Positions 54,323 through 64,000 of a DNA stretch of 64,000 bases are shown one piece after another; the stretch's first letter is position 1; each line of letters starts with the position of its first letter. The position numbers were made by a program, and so were the translations under genes. This DNA is from Charina bottae (Eukaryota > Chordata > Lepidosauria > Squamata > Charinaidae), in assembly GCA_023362775.1 (NCBI GenBank), contig JALMGJ010000005.1, forward strand, positions 86,687,421 to 86,751,420, in the 5' to 3' direction. The notes below the pieces were generated by a model. It was not told the origin of the DNA. It searched no databases and worked only from the letters and a program-made list of their open reading frames with translations.

Positions 54323-55644
54323 ATTTTAAATCCGCCCTACCTACGATTGAGGTATAGCACACCTTTTGGTGATTGCCACTGCTATTTGTGCTATAGTTAC
54401 TATAATAATGTATTTTATCTAATTTTATTGCAATTTTTTAAAAGTTTTATTAATAATTACAGGTCTGTGTATTTTTTTGTTGTGCTTTCTGTCCCATAGG
54501 CCATAGTAAAGGTTTGATTTGACAACCAAATCAAGACAATCAAAACCTCTTGTTTGAGGCAGCAGCAGTTTAACCATTCTTAAAGATACAGCCCAGAACC
54601 ATCTTTCTAAAGGGGGAGGGGAGGAAGCAATGCAGGGAGTTGCCCCTCTCCCAAACTCATAGGAAACTCCTTATGAAATATAATGTAGGATTTAAAATGG
54701 TCAGAGGAATCTCTATTTTTCATTCCAGGCAGCCCAACTCATCAGCTAATAGCAAGAGTAATGAGAGTATTCCACGTTTCCACCCACACTCTTCCAATGG
54801 CTGAGCTAATGACTTCAATTAACCCCAAACATTGGAGGAAAAAATACCTTGATGAAGGATGGAGTGAGAAGGAAATGGGGAGGGACAGTGCAAAAGAATA
54901 TTCTGCCCCCAACCCCTAAACCTCACATTGTGTCCAGGTTTCTGTCTTGAGCAGCTCAGGTTAGGAAGGTAGGAAAAAAGCTTTCTAATTTCATGTGGTC
55001 CTCCAAGGGGTTAGTGAGAGGGGGGGTCTAAAAAGCCTACAGTTTAAACCCTGGTGCATTCAGTCACATTCCCAAGGAGGTTACAATGGGGTGGTATGAA
55101 AATAAAAGAAGACCTTTGACTTTGCTGCCTGCACTGCATTGGGTTCTGGCTCTTCTTGTCTTATTTGGTTAGAACAGAGGAATCAGTGTGATAGGCAATA
55201 AGCACTTTAAAAAGTGGATTCTTGGTGACTTCATAGCTGTGTCGGTGTCTTTTTATTCTTGGCAACAATATGGAAGGAATTTGCTATTTGTTTCTTCTGG
55301 ATCTTTTCTTCTTTACTTCCCCATCTGGTCCACGGAGCTGAGATTTTCTGGTGGTCTCCAAGTACAAATTAGATCCAACCCTGCTTAAAGTTTCTGAAAT
55401 GAGCCAAGTTGTTATGTGCTGTTACCTGCTATGGTTTAAGCAGGTTAAGGAGGAAAAATACCCTTCCCCACCTGAAGTTGAGAAACACCCCACATTATAT
55501 TGAGGGACCAAATGGAAAGATTTTGGAAAGAGTCTGTGGCTCAGGTAGAGAATTGGAAGTTCTCCAAATAAGCCATTTCAGTTTCTGCCAGTTCCCCTTC
55601 TAGCTTCAGTTAGGGAAACAATTTACAGCAAGAATATAGAGAGA
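54323..55644. other. unassigned non-coding DNA
   Basis: No recognised gene or repeat. Confidence 0.45.
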
Positions 55645-55652
55645 CTGTAGGG

Positions 55653-55901
55653 CATAGCTTTCCAAACTGTGTGTCACGACACAGTACTGTGTCGCCTGCA
55701 GTGTGCAGGTGTGTTGCGCAAAAACCCGGACGCGCTGATGGTGCGCTGCCGCTGCCGTGCACAGCAGCTCGTGCGGCGGCGGCGACACACCATCAGTGCT
55801 TCTGGGATTCGTGTGACACACCTGCACGCCGCCGCCACTGCGCGCACCGCCGCCACTGCCGTTGGTGTGTGTCACCAACAGGAACAGTTTGGAAAGCTCT
55901 G
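55653..55901. mobile_element. hAT MITE, GC-rich core (249 bp)
   Basis: Termini CATAGCTTTCCAAAC and GTTTGGAAAGCTCTG, with exact 8-bp duplication CTGTAGGG (55645-55652 and 55902-55909). The interior is CpG-rich, with GTGTCGCC, GCGCTGATGGTGCGC and CCGCCGCCACTGCGC blocks. Frames of 60-90 residues on both strands are compositional. Confidence 0.93.
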
Positions 55902-55909
55902 CTGTAGGG

Positions 55910-56969
55910 TATTATTGCAGAAGATACAAAACTGAGATTTTCAAACATGATATTCTTTAAGGAAAATACTAGGTTAAGCAAGCGCTAGCTTACAATGTTA
56001 TATGTTTAAGCAGAAGACGGGGGGTGGGTAGGGGAGAAAGAATATTAAGAACTGGAAGCCTGATTTATTAAAAGATTGGGGGGAGAAATAGAAAACTAAA
56101 CCTCTTAAAACTCAAGTTCAAAGACGATGCTTAGTACCAGGAAATAAGACCCAGCATGCATTTTATATACCATAATTTAAGGCTGATTTGTAGAATCATT
56201 GCACAGAGGAAATATTATAACAATAATTTTGTTGGGAGAAGGTTAAACACAACTTTATGAAATGGCACTGTTGTACAAACAGTCCTCAGTCTGGCATTGT
56301 TCTCTTATTGCTTTGTAGCGTGTGCAACATCCAGGTCACCGCTAGTACAAACCAGACAAGCTTAAGCTGTGATGAGTGATAGTGAGGGGGAGCAGCAGAA
56401 ATCTGTAGCTCTGGATTGTCTCAAGCAGATACCCCAAGCAGAGATCTAGGCTGTCAAATCATTTGGGCCTGCATGTGTGTGTTTGTGTTTGTGTTGTGTG
56501 CTGAGGAGGGAGGAGATCTGCAGCGAAAGTCTGCAGTGTGAAGAGATCCAGACAAGGACACCTTGCCCAACGTATTAGGTGCAGCAGCAGGGCTGCTGGT
56601 GTGGTGAACACCGTGGCCATTAGAGGCTTTCTAAGCAATGTTTCTCAGTCGTCGTCGTCCCCCCCCCCCCCCCCGCTTACTCCTTCCCTTTATGTCTTGA
56701 ACTGGTTGGAGTGACTGGTGCTGAAACAATTTAATGCCTGCCTGCAAAACAAAGCAGAGAACATCCATTGTTCTGCTCCTTTCTCCCTGACTGCTTTATT
56801 GTTCTTGGTGGGGTCTGCCTTTTTTCCTCATCTAAGTTTCATTTTGCAATTGTAGCTATGATATATTCCATGCATTGCAGGGCTTTTCATTAAAAAAATA
56901 TACTTTCCAGACAAGATAGCATGGAAGGCATGGCTGCATTTGTCCTACAGAGATACAGTACATGTTTAT
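55910..56969. other. unassigned DNA; poly-C run
   Basis: C17-18 near 56658-56674, and GTGTGTGTTTGTGTTTGTG near 56475. No gene recognised. Confidence 0.5.
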
Positions 56970-56977
56970 ATCTAGAC

Positions 56978-57286
56978 CAGCCTTTCTCAACCTTTTGACC
57001 CTGGAGGAACCCTTGAAATATTTTTCAGGCCTCGAGGAACCCCTGCACATTCAGGCTCAAATATAGGCCAGAAGTTACAAAGTTATTATATTCATTTCAT
57101 GTGTAGGCCTGTATATATGCATTATCAGTGTTCTTAAACTGAAAATAAAGAAGGATACTTACCTCTGTAATGTGAAGTTGTCCGAATTTGAAATGATTTT
57201 TTAAATAAATTGTGATCTCCCAGGGAAGCCCTAGCGACCTTTTGCGGAACCCTAGGGTGCCACGGAACCCTGGTTGAGAAACCCTG
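56978..57286. mobile_element. hAT MITE (CAGCCTTTCTCAACC type)
   Basis: Ends CAGCCTTTCTCAACC and GGTTGAGAAACCCTG are inverted repeats with exact flanks ATCTAGAC (56970-56977 and 57287-57294). The left arm has GAGGAACCCTTGAAA, and the right arm GGAACCCTAGGGTGCCACGG. An older copy lies at 6244-6505. No transposase. Confidence 0.93.
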
Positions 57287-57294
57287 ATCTAGAC

Positions 57295-57580
57295 TGTGGA
57301 TGCAAAATGCATGCGATCACCTCCTTGAGTTCTTCTCCTCCTTCTTCATCCACTGTTGATTTATTTCAGTTCAACATAAATGTTTTCTTGGTACAGTTCC
57401 CCACATTACTTATCCACATTACTCTACTGTGTTCACATAAATTGCATTTTCCTGCTCTCAGATCCATAGCATGAAACAAAATAGAAGAGATAATGCCATG
57501 ATTCCAGTGTTTACCTGGAAGAGACCCATTTTTTTTCTGGCAATGCATCCTGGTAACTCAGTACCTTCTTTTTTGCCTTA
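57295..57580. other. unassigned non-coding DNA
   Basis: No recognised gene or repeat. Confidence 0.4.
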
Positions 57581-57587
57581 TGGTAAT

Positions 57588-57709
57588 ATGTCAATGAAGG
57601 TTCTCAGTCATCCAGGTGGAACAGTCTGTGGCTTGAATCATGTCAACTGGATTTCTATTTTCTCAGTAGAAACGTTTCACTCCTTATCCAAGGAGCTTCT
57701 TCAGTCTTG
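57588..57709 (-). mobile_element. third Penelope-like family: short 3' unit starting at the hammerhead
   Basis: A 122-bp minus-strand fragment whose first bases are the hammerhead-like motif. It then continues CCAGTTGACATGATTCAAGC and CCTGGATGACTGAGAACCTT. The flanks share TGGTAAT (57581-57587 and 57710-57716), a plausible short target duplication. The wording resembles Neptune-type PLE ends. Confidence 0.6.
57666..57708 (-). ncRNA. hammerhead-ribozyme-like motif, core intact
   Basis: Minus strand: AAGA, core CTGAAGA (57698-57704), helix II GCTCCTT / AAGGAGT with loop GGAT (six Watson-Crick pairs plus a G-U pair), GAAAC (57674-57678), then GTT and TCT. Helix I can pair AGA with TCT. GTT is an allowed but less usual cleavage triplet. 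Helix III is as short as at 40.2 kb. Confidence 0.65.
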
Positions 57710-57716
57710 TGGTAAT

Positions 57717-58579
57717 GCTTTCCTAAAATGGAATGGGTATGTATGTGTGATTATATGTAGGATATGCCAGGGAATATCTTAGTTGAAGACTGAAACTTGG
57801 AGTCATAAAATAGCAGAATCCCAGTTCTCCAAAAAACTAGACAACTGACATACGTAAAGAGTTATATCCCAACCATCACAAAGCAAAATTATAAAATTCT
57901 GGAATTAAAAACTCACTAAATGCATGCTTTCAAAATTCTAAATCTCTATTACTACAGTTATAACATATGACACAAATCAATGCAACCACAACAGAACATT
58001 TCTTTGTTGTTCTTGTTGCTGAAACTCTTTTGGATGCATTAGTTTACATATTTTTTTGCTTTTGTATATTTGATTTCATGGATATGTGCTGTACATAATT
58101 TGTATTTTAAGTGTAGTAATTGATTTTGATATTACAAATTTTGGATTCATAAGGTTTTTATCAATTGACTTAGTGAGTTATTAATATGTAGCTTTATATA
58201 TGCTTATAAAATGATTATATTGAGATATGTACACTTTTTCAGGGCTGGAACTGAGAGTCTTGAAGGATTCGACAAATACAGTTGCATTTTATTGACCAGG
58301 GTGGCGCTGAAGGCCAGATTCCTACTCTTTCTGCCTAGTTTGGATAATCCATAAACTTCTGCTCACTGTCTGCAAGACTGACAGATGGCAGGCAGAAGTT
58401 TCTGGGTTGTTCAAGATAACCATTTTATAAACATATATAAAATCTCCCTTCTGTGATAAAATTGAGCTCTGGAAATTTAGCAGAGAACTTTCAAGTGTTG
58501 TCTTATCTTGGAAAGGCCAAGCAAACTGAAGATTTGGAAGAAGAGACTGTGTTAAACCAATTGGAAATAATAATTTGAT
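57717..58579. other. unassigned AT-rich DNA
   Basis: No recognised gene or repeat. Confidence 0.4.
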
Positions 58580-58588
58580 AAGCAGATA

Positions 58589-58786
58589 GACCCTGATGCT
58601 GGGAAAGACTGAAGGCAAAAGGAGAAGGGGACGGCAGAGGATGAGATGGTTAGATAGCATCACCGATGTAATGAACATGGATTTGAGTAAACTCCGGGAG
58701 ACAGTGGAGGACAGGAAGGCCTGGCGTGCTATGGTCCATGGAGTCACGAAGAGTCGGACACGACTAAACGACTGAACAACAACAAA
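58589..58786 (+). mobile_element. Bov-B LINE 3' terminus, 9-bp target duplication
   Basis: It begins GACCCTGATGCTGGGAAAGA, continues through GGAGAAGGGGACGGCAGAGG and GGTCCATGGAGTCACGAAGA, and ends GTCGGACACGACTAAACGAC plus AACAACAAC(A)n. It is flanked by AAGCAGATA (58580-58588 and 58787-58795). This is the shortest Bov-B copy here and shows the exact 3' terminus. Confidence 0.93.
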
Positions 58787-58805
58787 AAGCAGATAAGGGC
58801 TGTAT

Positions 58806-59850
58806 GTTTGATCAAGCAAACAAGAAGTATTGCTGGGGAATAATGTTTGTTTGTTTGGTTGGTTGGTTGGTTGGTTGGTAGTTGGGTTTATACACCACCA
58901 GATTTAGAAAACTACTCCTGGGGTTGTAGACAGGTCCTTCTGTAGTGGCCAACAACTTGTTTTGATGGGCTTCTTGGTCAAATTGTGTAATTCTTGAGCC
59001 TCTCCTTACAAACTCGAGCCCTTCACTGCTTTGGGCATCAACTTCGCACATTTCTAAGTGAATGGACCTTAATAAGGTTATCATCTTCTTAAAATTAAAT
59101 ATTCATTCTGGTTTATTACGGTCACTGACCAGTACAAGATTCTACAAGGTATACCCATTGAACCTTACAATATGCACCATCTGATTTAAAATAGTTTTAA
59201 AATTATAAGTTAAATTACATTGTTCCAATTAAAAATTAAAATACATTCAGACCACAATGTGGATGAGCCCCTTAATCAAATTTAAATATGCTCTTAAACT
59301 TCTTAAAATTAAGGGTAACTGATCCTTCAGAGGAATCAGTTGCAGATATTGCTGTTTCTGGGAGTTTTTCTAACTTTGGAGGGTTTTATGCTCTTTTCTT
59401 GGCCTGGTTGACTGGTCTCCCTCTAGCTCTCAGTCCTAAAACTGTTCATGGCCTGGATAATGAAAGACCTGATCATGTTCAGATCCCACCTCATACCATG
59501 AGGTTTTTGGTCCTAAGTTGCTAAGATAAATACTGGGCAAATTATCAACCTGCATCCCCAGAACCTCCATACATATTTCATATAAATGCTTAATCTATGC
59601 TTTTTGTACTAAATTGCACTAGTAATTTTGAAATGTGTGACCTTGTAACAATTATATTTTAAAATACTTGCCTTTATTTTTCTCAGAGGAGTCACAATTC
59701 AGAGACAATGTCTCAGAAGGACTGCATTTTTTTCTCTTTCCCCCCTTCCCTTTATTTAATCCTACATTTTTAAAACATGCATGTAAGGTAAATTATGTAA
59801 CATTTCCAAGTCATTTCTTAGCAAGCCATTATTGAACTTGAAGGTTGGAG
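58806..59850. other. unassigned DNA with a short (GGTT)n run
   Basis: GTTTGTTTGGTTGGTTGGTT lies near 58846-58880. The 78-residue frame at 59288 has no family resemblance. Confidence 0.45.
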
Positions 59851-59854
59851 GTAG

Positions 59855-60560
59855 GCCTGCTGCCGCGACGCCCTCCGAACAGTCACTCATGCTCTCGTCA
59901 TCTCCCATGTAGATTATTGCAATGCGCTCTACATGGGGCTACCCTTGAAGACTATCCGGAAGCCTCAGCTGGTGCAGAATGCGGCCGCGCGAGCAATTTT
60001 GGGTGCACCAAAATCTGCACATATAACACCTTTGCTCCGCGAGCTGCATTGGGTGCCGGTTTGCTTCCGGGTACAATTCAAGGTGTTGGTTATTACCTTT
60101 AAAGCCCTACATGGCATGGGGGCAGAATACCTGAAGGACCGTCTTATCCCCATTTTATCGACCCGCCCCACCAGGTCATTCAGAGAGGGCCTGCTACGAA
60201 CCCCATCAATCAAAGAATGTCATCTGATGGGGTCTAGGAGACGGACCTTCTCTGTGGTGGCACCCACACTGTGGAACATCTTGCCCCCAGAGTTGAGACA
60301 GATCTCCTCCCTCCCGACCTTTAGGAAAGAGCTGAAGACCTGGTTTTGCCGCCTGGCATGGGAAGGAGGAAAGGATAGTTCCTCGTGGGGGTGGCTAACT
60401 CCTTAATTTTATAATGTCCTTTGTTTTAATTCCATCGTCCATCTGGATTTATAATTATTTATTATTTTTACGTATATTGTATACTGATGTTTTATATTTT
60501 ATTTTAACTATTTTATTGTAAACCGCCCAGAGTTCCCCATTGGGGGAGATGGGTGGTCAT
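59855..60560 (+). mobile_element. L2-type LINE 3' part with RT C-terminus
   Basis: The 157-residue frame at 59933-60406 encodes the RT C-terminal extension: KPQLVQNAAARAILGAPKSA, HITPLLRELHWVPVCFRVQF, ALHGMGAEYLKDRL and TLWNILPPELRQ, ending LKTWFCRLAW. It is nearly uninterrupted, whereas the minus-strand relative at 18.4 kb has more changes. Upstream, the frame around 59870 reads on as TVTHALVISHVDYCNAL in another phase. The 3' UTR ends ACCGCCCAGAGTTCCCCATT and GGGGGAGATGGGTGGTC. There is no endonuclease or YADD, so the copy is 5'-truncated. Confidence 0.88.
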
Positions 60561-60561
60561 A

Positions 60562-60613
<52 letters not shown>

Positions 60614-60617
60614 AAAA
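60561..60617. repeat. (AAAT)n array at the LINE tail
   Basis: About 13 AAAT units directly follow the L2-type 3' end and were probably seeded by its tail. Confidence 0.96.
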
Positions 60618-61905
60618 ATAGTACATAAAAATTTGGGGCAAACCAAACTTATGTTTAAATTGTATTAAAGTTTGACTTAAGCTGGCAAAAGCTTGAGTTG
60701 TGAAGTGAAAGGAAAGAATATCTTCCGACTGACAAAAAAATTCTCAAGCCAAAGTAAACAGGAGAAAATGGTCCAGAATAGTTGGAACAAAACACCAAAC
60801 TCTGAGATAAGTTTTAATATTTATTGTGGATGGATAACATTTTTGAAAGCTTTAAGGGGTAGGGAACTGCAGGCTGACACAAAGATCTCATCAGGTAAAG
60901 AAGGACTTTGAATTGTTCAAGCTCACACTTTAAGGAGATACCCTTTTCAAAGTTGTCAATTGGAGCAGGATCACAGGCGCTGCCAGAAAAGGAAAAGAAA
61001 AGAAAACCTAAGGAAATAGGCTTCATGAAAAGAAAATTCCAAAGCCCTGTGTTATGTTCAAGGCAAAGGATGTTGAAAAAGACAATTATCAGACCAACAT
61101 ATTTATAATATTAATAGGAAGTGTTGAGACTAAGGCTGATCAAGAGCAGACGGTTCCAATACCAGTGACCTTATTAACTGAAGTTCTGTTGGAAAACAGC
61201 CTAGTTTTTTTTTTTTTAAAAAAAATGGGTACAATTTCCTTCTATTGTGATATTGTTGGGATAGTTGAAAATAGTGTATACCCTACAGGGTCTAAAAGTC
61301 TAAATACTAATTAAGAGTATTTAAATAGAATACAGGTTGAGAGACACTGTGAACAGAAAATGACAAGCAAATACTATGTAGAAATTAGTTGTTTGATTAG
61401 GCCTTTAATAGAGTATAATTGAACATTTTGAAAGCTGGATAGGGATGGACAACTTTCAATTAGAATGAACCAGATTTGCACACTACTTAAAATAGTACTT
61501 TTAGCCTATCTCCCACCCCTCCATTCTAGGGTAAGTTATCACTTACTCTCTCCTTGTCATTCTATTTCATAAAGCCAAAAGGCAACTTTAAAATCTATGT
61601 GCTACCTCGAATCTATTGTCAAAAGTGTTGTTCTGTTCTGTTTTGTTGTTTTATGATATGAAATATGAGAAGGGGCCTTAAACATAAACCATTATATTAT
61701 TTCAGTGTTGTTAGGCAAACAATAGATTTTCCCTTTGCCAAACCCCTCAAATCCTAGCTTAAAAGCTTATGCAGTAAAATACCCTTCTGTGAGATAAATG
61801 CCTCCCCCCCAAAAAAATTTTTTTTAAGAAACCTGACCTAAGGGCAGATTTTAGGTGAAAATAGATGCGAAAAATGTGGATCCCATGTTAGAGATGGTTA
61901 TAAAA
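60618..61905. other. unassigned AT-rich DNA
   Basis: No recognised gene. The 66-86 residue frames have no family resemblance. Confidence 0.45.
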
Positions 61906-61907
61906 AA

Positions 61908-61980
61908 GGATTAAAATAAAACTGCCCAGAATCATAGGGAGTCAACTGGCATACAAATTAAATAAATACATAAATATTCT
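61908..61980 (+). mobile_element. diverged L2-type 3' end
   Basis: AAAACTGCCCAGAATCATAG, then GGAGTCAACTGGCATACAAA and TTAAATAAATACATAAAT follow the L2-type pattern loosely. Confidence 0.45.
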
Positions 61981-63110
61981 ATGGTTAGCTCTTGATCTTA
62001 AGAAAAAGAGGTAATAAGGGGATATAACAGAATAACATTATACCTTGGATTAAGAAAGAAGATAAGGGAATTTAGCATCCATTCCAGATTTTCTATGTTC
62101 CATTCTATTCCAACATGAGGAGGTGTTGTGCAGATTAAAAAAAAAAGACTTTCTATAATTAATATTGGTGATTCATAACCACAAGATGTTATGTTGGCTA
62201 CCAATTTTCTGTTTGCCACCTCAATGCCTACCAATTTATCCCATGCCTCCGTTTGTACAGAACAATATCTGTGGGTTTCTACCTTCAAGCAGGCTGAGAA
62301 CATAGTGCAGAACATCAAATCCACAGCAGCCCAGGTTCTACAGAAACAAGTATTCTCTTCTTCAACATGTTGCATTAATATAGGGACATCTCATCCTTAG
62401 ATACACTTGGTGGGGGAGAATGTCCTCTGTAGATGCTCAAGTTATTTATTGCTACTAAGATTTTCATAATTAAAATGTGGGTAAAAAAAAAATCTGTGAT
62501 GTTTCCATTGTAAAATGCACCCATAAATTGGTGCTTTAAACACAGGAACATCGATGACATTAACTGATTTATGGTCATTTAGGAAGGAAAGGGAAATGTG
62601 TGCGGCATGCCATTTGTCATTGTAGGCAGAATGTAAGAACTATATGCATCCACTGTATGCTTGACAGATGCATTTGCCCCTTGCAGTGTTAATATTCACT
62701 TCTTCTCACACAAAGAATCATCAGGATGAATCCAAACATGGTTTTCTTATACCTTAAGGAAACCTAGTGATATTTAGTTGGGCACTGAACCTAATAAAAA
62801 GCGGACCAACATCCAGAATGAATGCAGGAGCTAGTTTCTAAACGTGATTTCTTTTCCTTTGCGTTAAGGTACCATCCAGTGTTTTCCCTCCGTGTCTCAG
62901 TAACTGCATCTAGGAAAAATTGCTGGGGGGCTTGGCTGGAAAGGCACATGACTCCGTTTATTTACAGCCCTTCCTCTGAAAGAAGTTTCAGTTATTTTAC
63001 TCTGACTGAAATAAGAAACCACAGTCCATGGATGAAAAGACAGTGGACAAACTCAGTTAAATCTCGAGTACCCCGAGGCCATATATTTTGCCCATTTTTC
63101 TAGTTCTTTA
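61981..63110. other. unassigned non-coding DNA
   Basis: No recognised repeat. The 125-residue minus frame at 61998-62375 has no family resemblance. Confidence 0.45.
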
Positions 63111-63146
63111 TGCTCCCTCCCTCCCTCCCTCCCTCCCTCTCCTCCT
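63111..63146. repeat. (CTCC)n microsatellite
   Basis: About seven CTCC units followed by a CTCCTC run. Confidence 0.93.
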
Positions 63147-64000
63147 CTCTCCTTTCCCGCTGCTGCTATTTCCAACTTTTAACTTTTGAAAAGCCAAGCA
63201 GTTTAAGAGGCTGGGGCTGGCGAACTGATTGGTATGCAGCACCAATCCACAACCTGTTCCCAGGCCCGTGCAGAGTGAAAAATGGCCTGCATTTTCTTGA
63301 TAGCCCATGTGGTTGTAAAGAATAAATGGCTAATGAATTACAGATGAACATTGACGCAAATTAATCTTCCTGATGTCCCTGGGTTATATGGTAGCCATTT
63401 AAAAGTTTAATCAATACACTGAAGTTGGAAACATGCAGGCACTGCAGTTGTTTGGATGTAATAAACATCAGAGGGAAACGGGAGGCTTGTACCCAGTCCA
63501 TGTATCATAATGACAGGTATTTATGTTTAATGGACTAAATATTTTTTATTGGTAGAGAGCAAATGTCAGCCTAACTTTGTAAGCCCTGCATTCAACTTTC
63601 CTTTGTGGTTGGTGAGAGATGGCTGACATGTCACTGAAAATGAAAAAAGGGGGGGGGGGGAAATGCCAATAGAGACAGAGCCAAGGATAAGGAGCTACAT
63701 TTGAAAGCACATTGTGCTGTTTTTAACACTCCACAACCATTCATTAAATGAAAATGTTAAGTCCATTTCTAGCATTGATGTAAACCAGTTTACTACGGAA
63801 GCTTTTAATGGGTATTAGGGAAAATATGAACCTACTGCTGCCAGAAATTCTTTCTTTTTTTCTCCCTGTGAGCATATTATTTGCAGCATCTTTTCACAAG
63901 TTTCACTTCTGGGAGATTTATAATTAGCCTCCTCACCATCTCTTTCACACACACTACTTGGCAAGACAAGAGGAAACAAGGAAATGATTTTAGAACCTGC
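63147..64000. other. low-repeat stretch at the right edge
   Basis: About 850 bp without a recognised transposon, apart from a G11-12 run near 63649-63660. It has moderate complexity. It could be conserved non-coding sequence, but nothing in one sequence alone proves that. Confidence 0.4.

Noticed and set aside
55606..55935. Frames of 60-90 residues on both strands
   Set aside because: CpG-rich MITE core with exact 8-bp duplication; not coding.
61998..62375. A 125-residue minus frame as a possible gene
   Set aside because: No family resemblance and AT-rich context; length is within chance for this composition.

Overview
This window reads as repeat-rich, AT-leaning, non-coding DNA from a squamate reptile (lizard or snake). 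The assignment rests on repeats seen in the sequence: several tRNA-derived SINEs of the Sauria type, Bov-B (RTE) LINEs, a 5S-rRNA-derived SINE, L2-type LINE tails and Penelope-like elements. This is knowledge of repeat families applied by eye; no database search was run. I found no convincing exon of a host protein gene, no rRNA or tRNA gene and no CRISPR array. The longest reading frames belong to decayed transposable elements or to simple and minisatellite repeats. The window is best described as intergenic or deep intronic.

Layout. 0-15 kb: mostly unassigned AT-rich DNA with two Sauria SINEs in reverse orientation and one forward copy at 14.2 kb, a pogo/Tigger-like MITE (5.4 kb), three members of one non-autonomous hAT family (3.0, 4.7 and 11.9 kb), a Penelope-like 3' fragment (11.3 kb) and LINE-tail microsatellites. 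15.3-19.2 kb: a decayed Ty3/gypsy chromodomain retrotransposon (LTR plus RT end, RNase H, integrase and chromodomain, all minus strand), then an L2-type LINE end and a SINE. 20-26.7 kb: a Penelope fragment with a 12-bp target duplication, a (GGAA)n array, a Rex1-like LINE split by a hAT MITE, and the longest Bov-B copy. 26.7-30.6 kb: unassigned. 30.6-32.1 kb: a second Bov-B end and a hAT MITE that itself carries a truncated SINE. 34-42 kb: a 42-bp-armed hairpin made of Penelope ends, two compound tetranucleotide arrays, and two further Penelope insertions with perfect target duplications. 44-50 kb: a truncated SINE, a 730-bp hAT MITE with about ten minisatellite units nested in a SINE that is itself flanked by 59-bp direct repeats, another hAT MITE and a 5S SINE. 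50-64 kb: L2 tails, a SINE, two small hAT MITEs, a short Penelope unit, a Bov-B end, an L2 3' region with RT C-terminus, and about 3 kb of unassigned DNA at the right edge.

The most interesting signal is a set of hammerhead-ribozyme-like motifs inside the Penelope-like elements. Three sequence families are represented, and two copies (40.2 kb and 57.7 kb, both minus strand) keep the core and both helices readable by eye. Two of the Penelope loci are fold-back structures. The second signal is a hAT MITE family (seven copies, four with exact 8-bp target duplications and one with a 7/8 match) whose interior is GC-rich and structurally plastic: expandable minisatellites, long inverted repeats and tandem CCAAT/GC-box modules. 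Nested insertions give a readable relative chronology at three loci.
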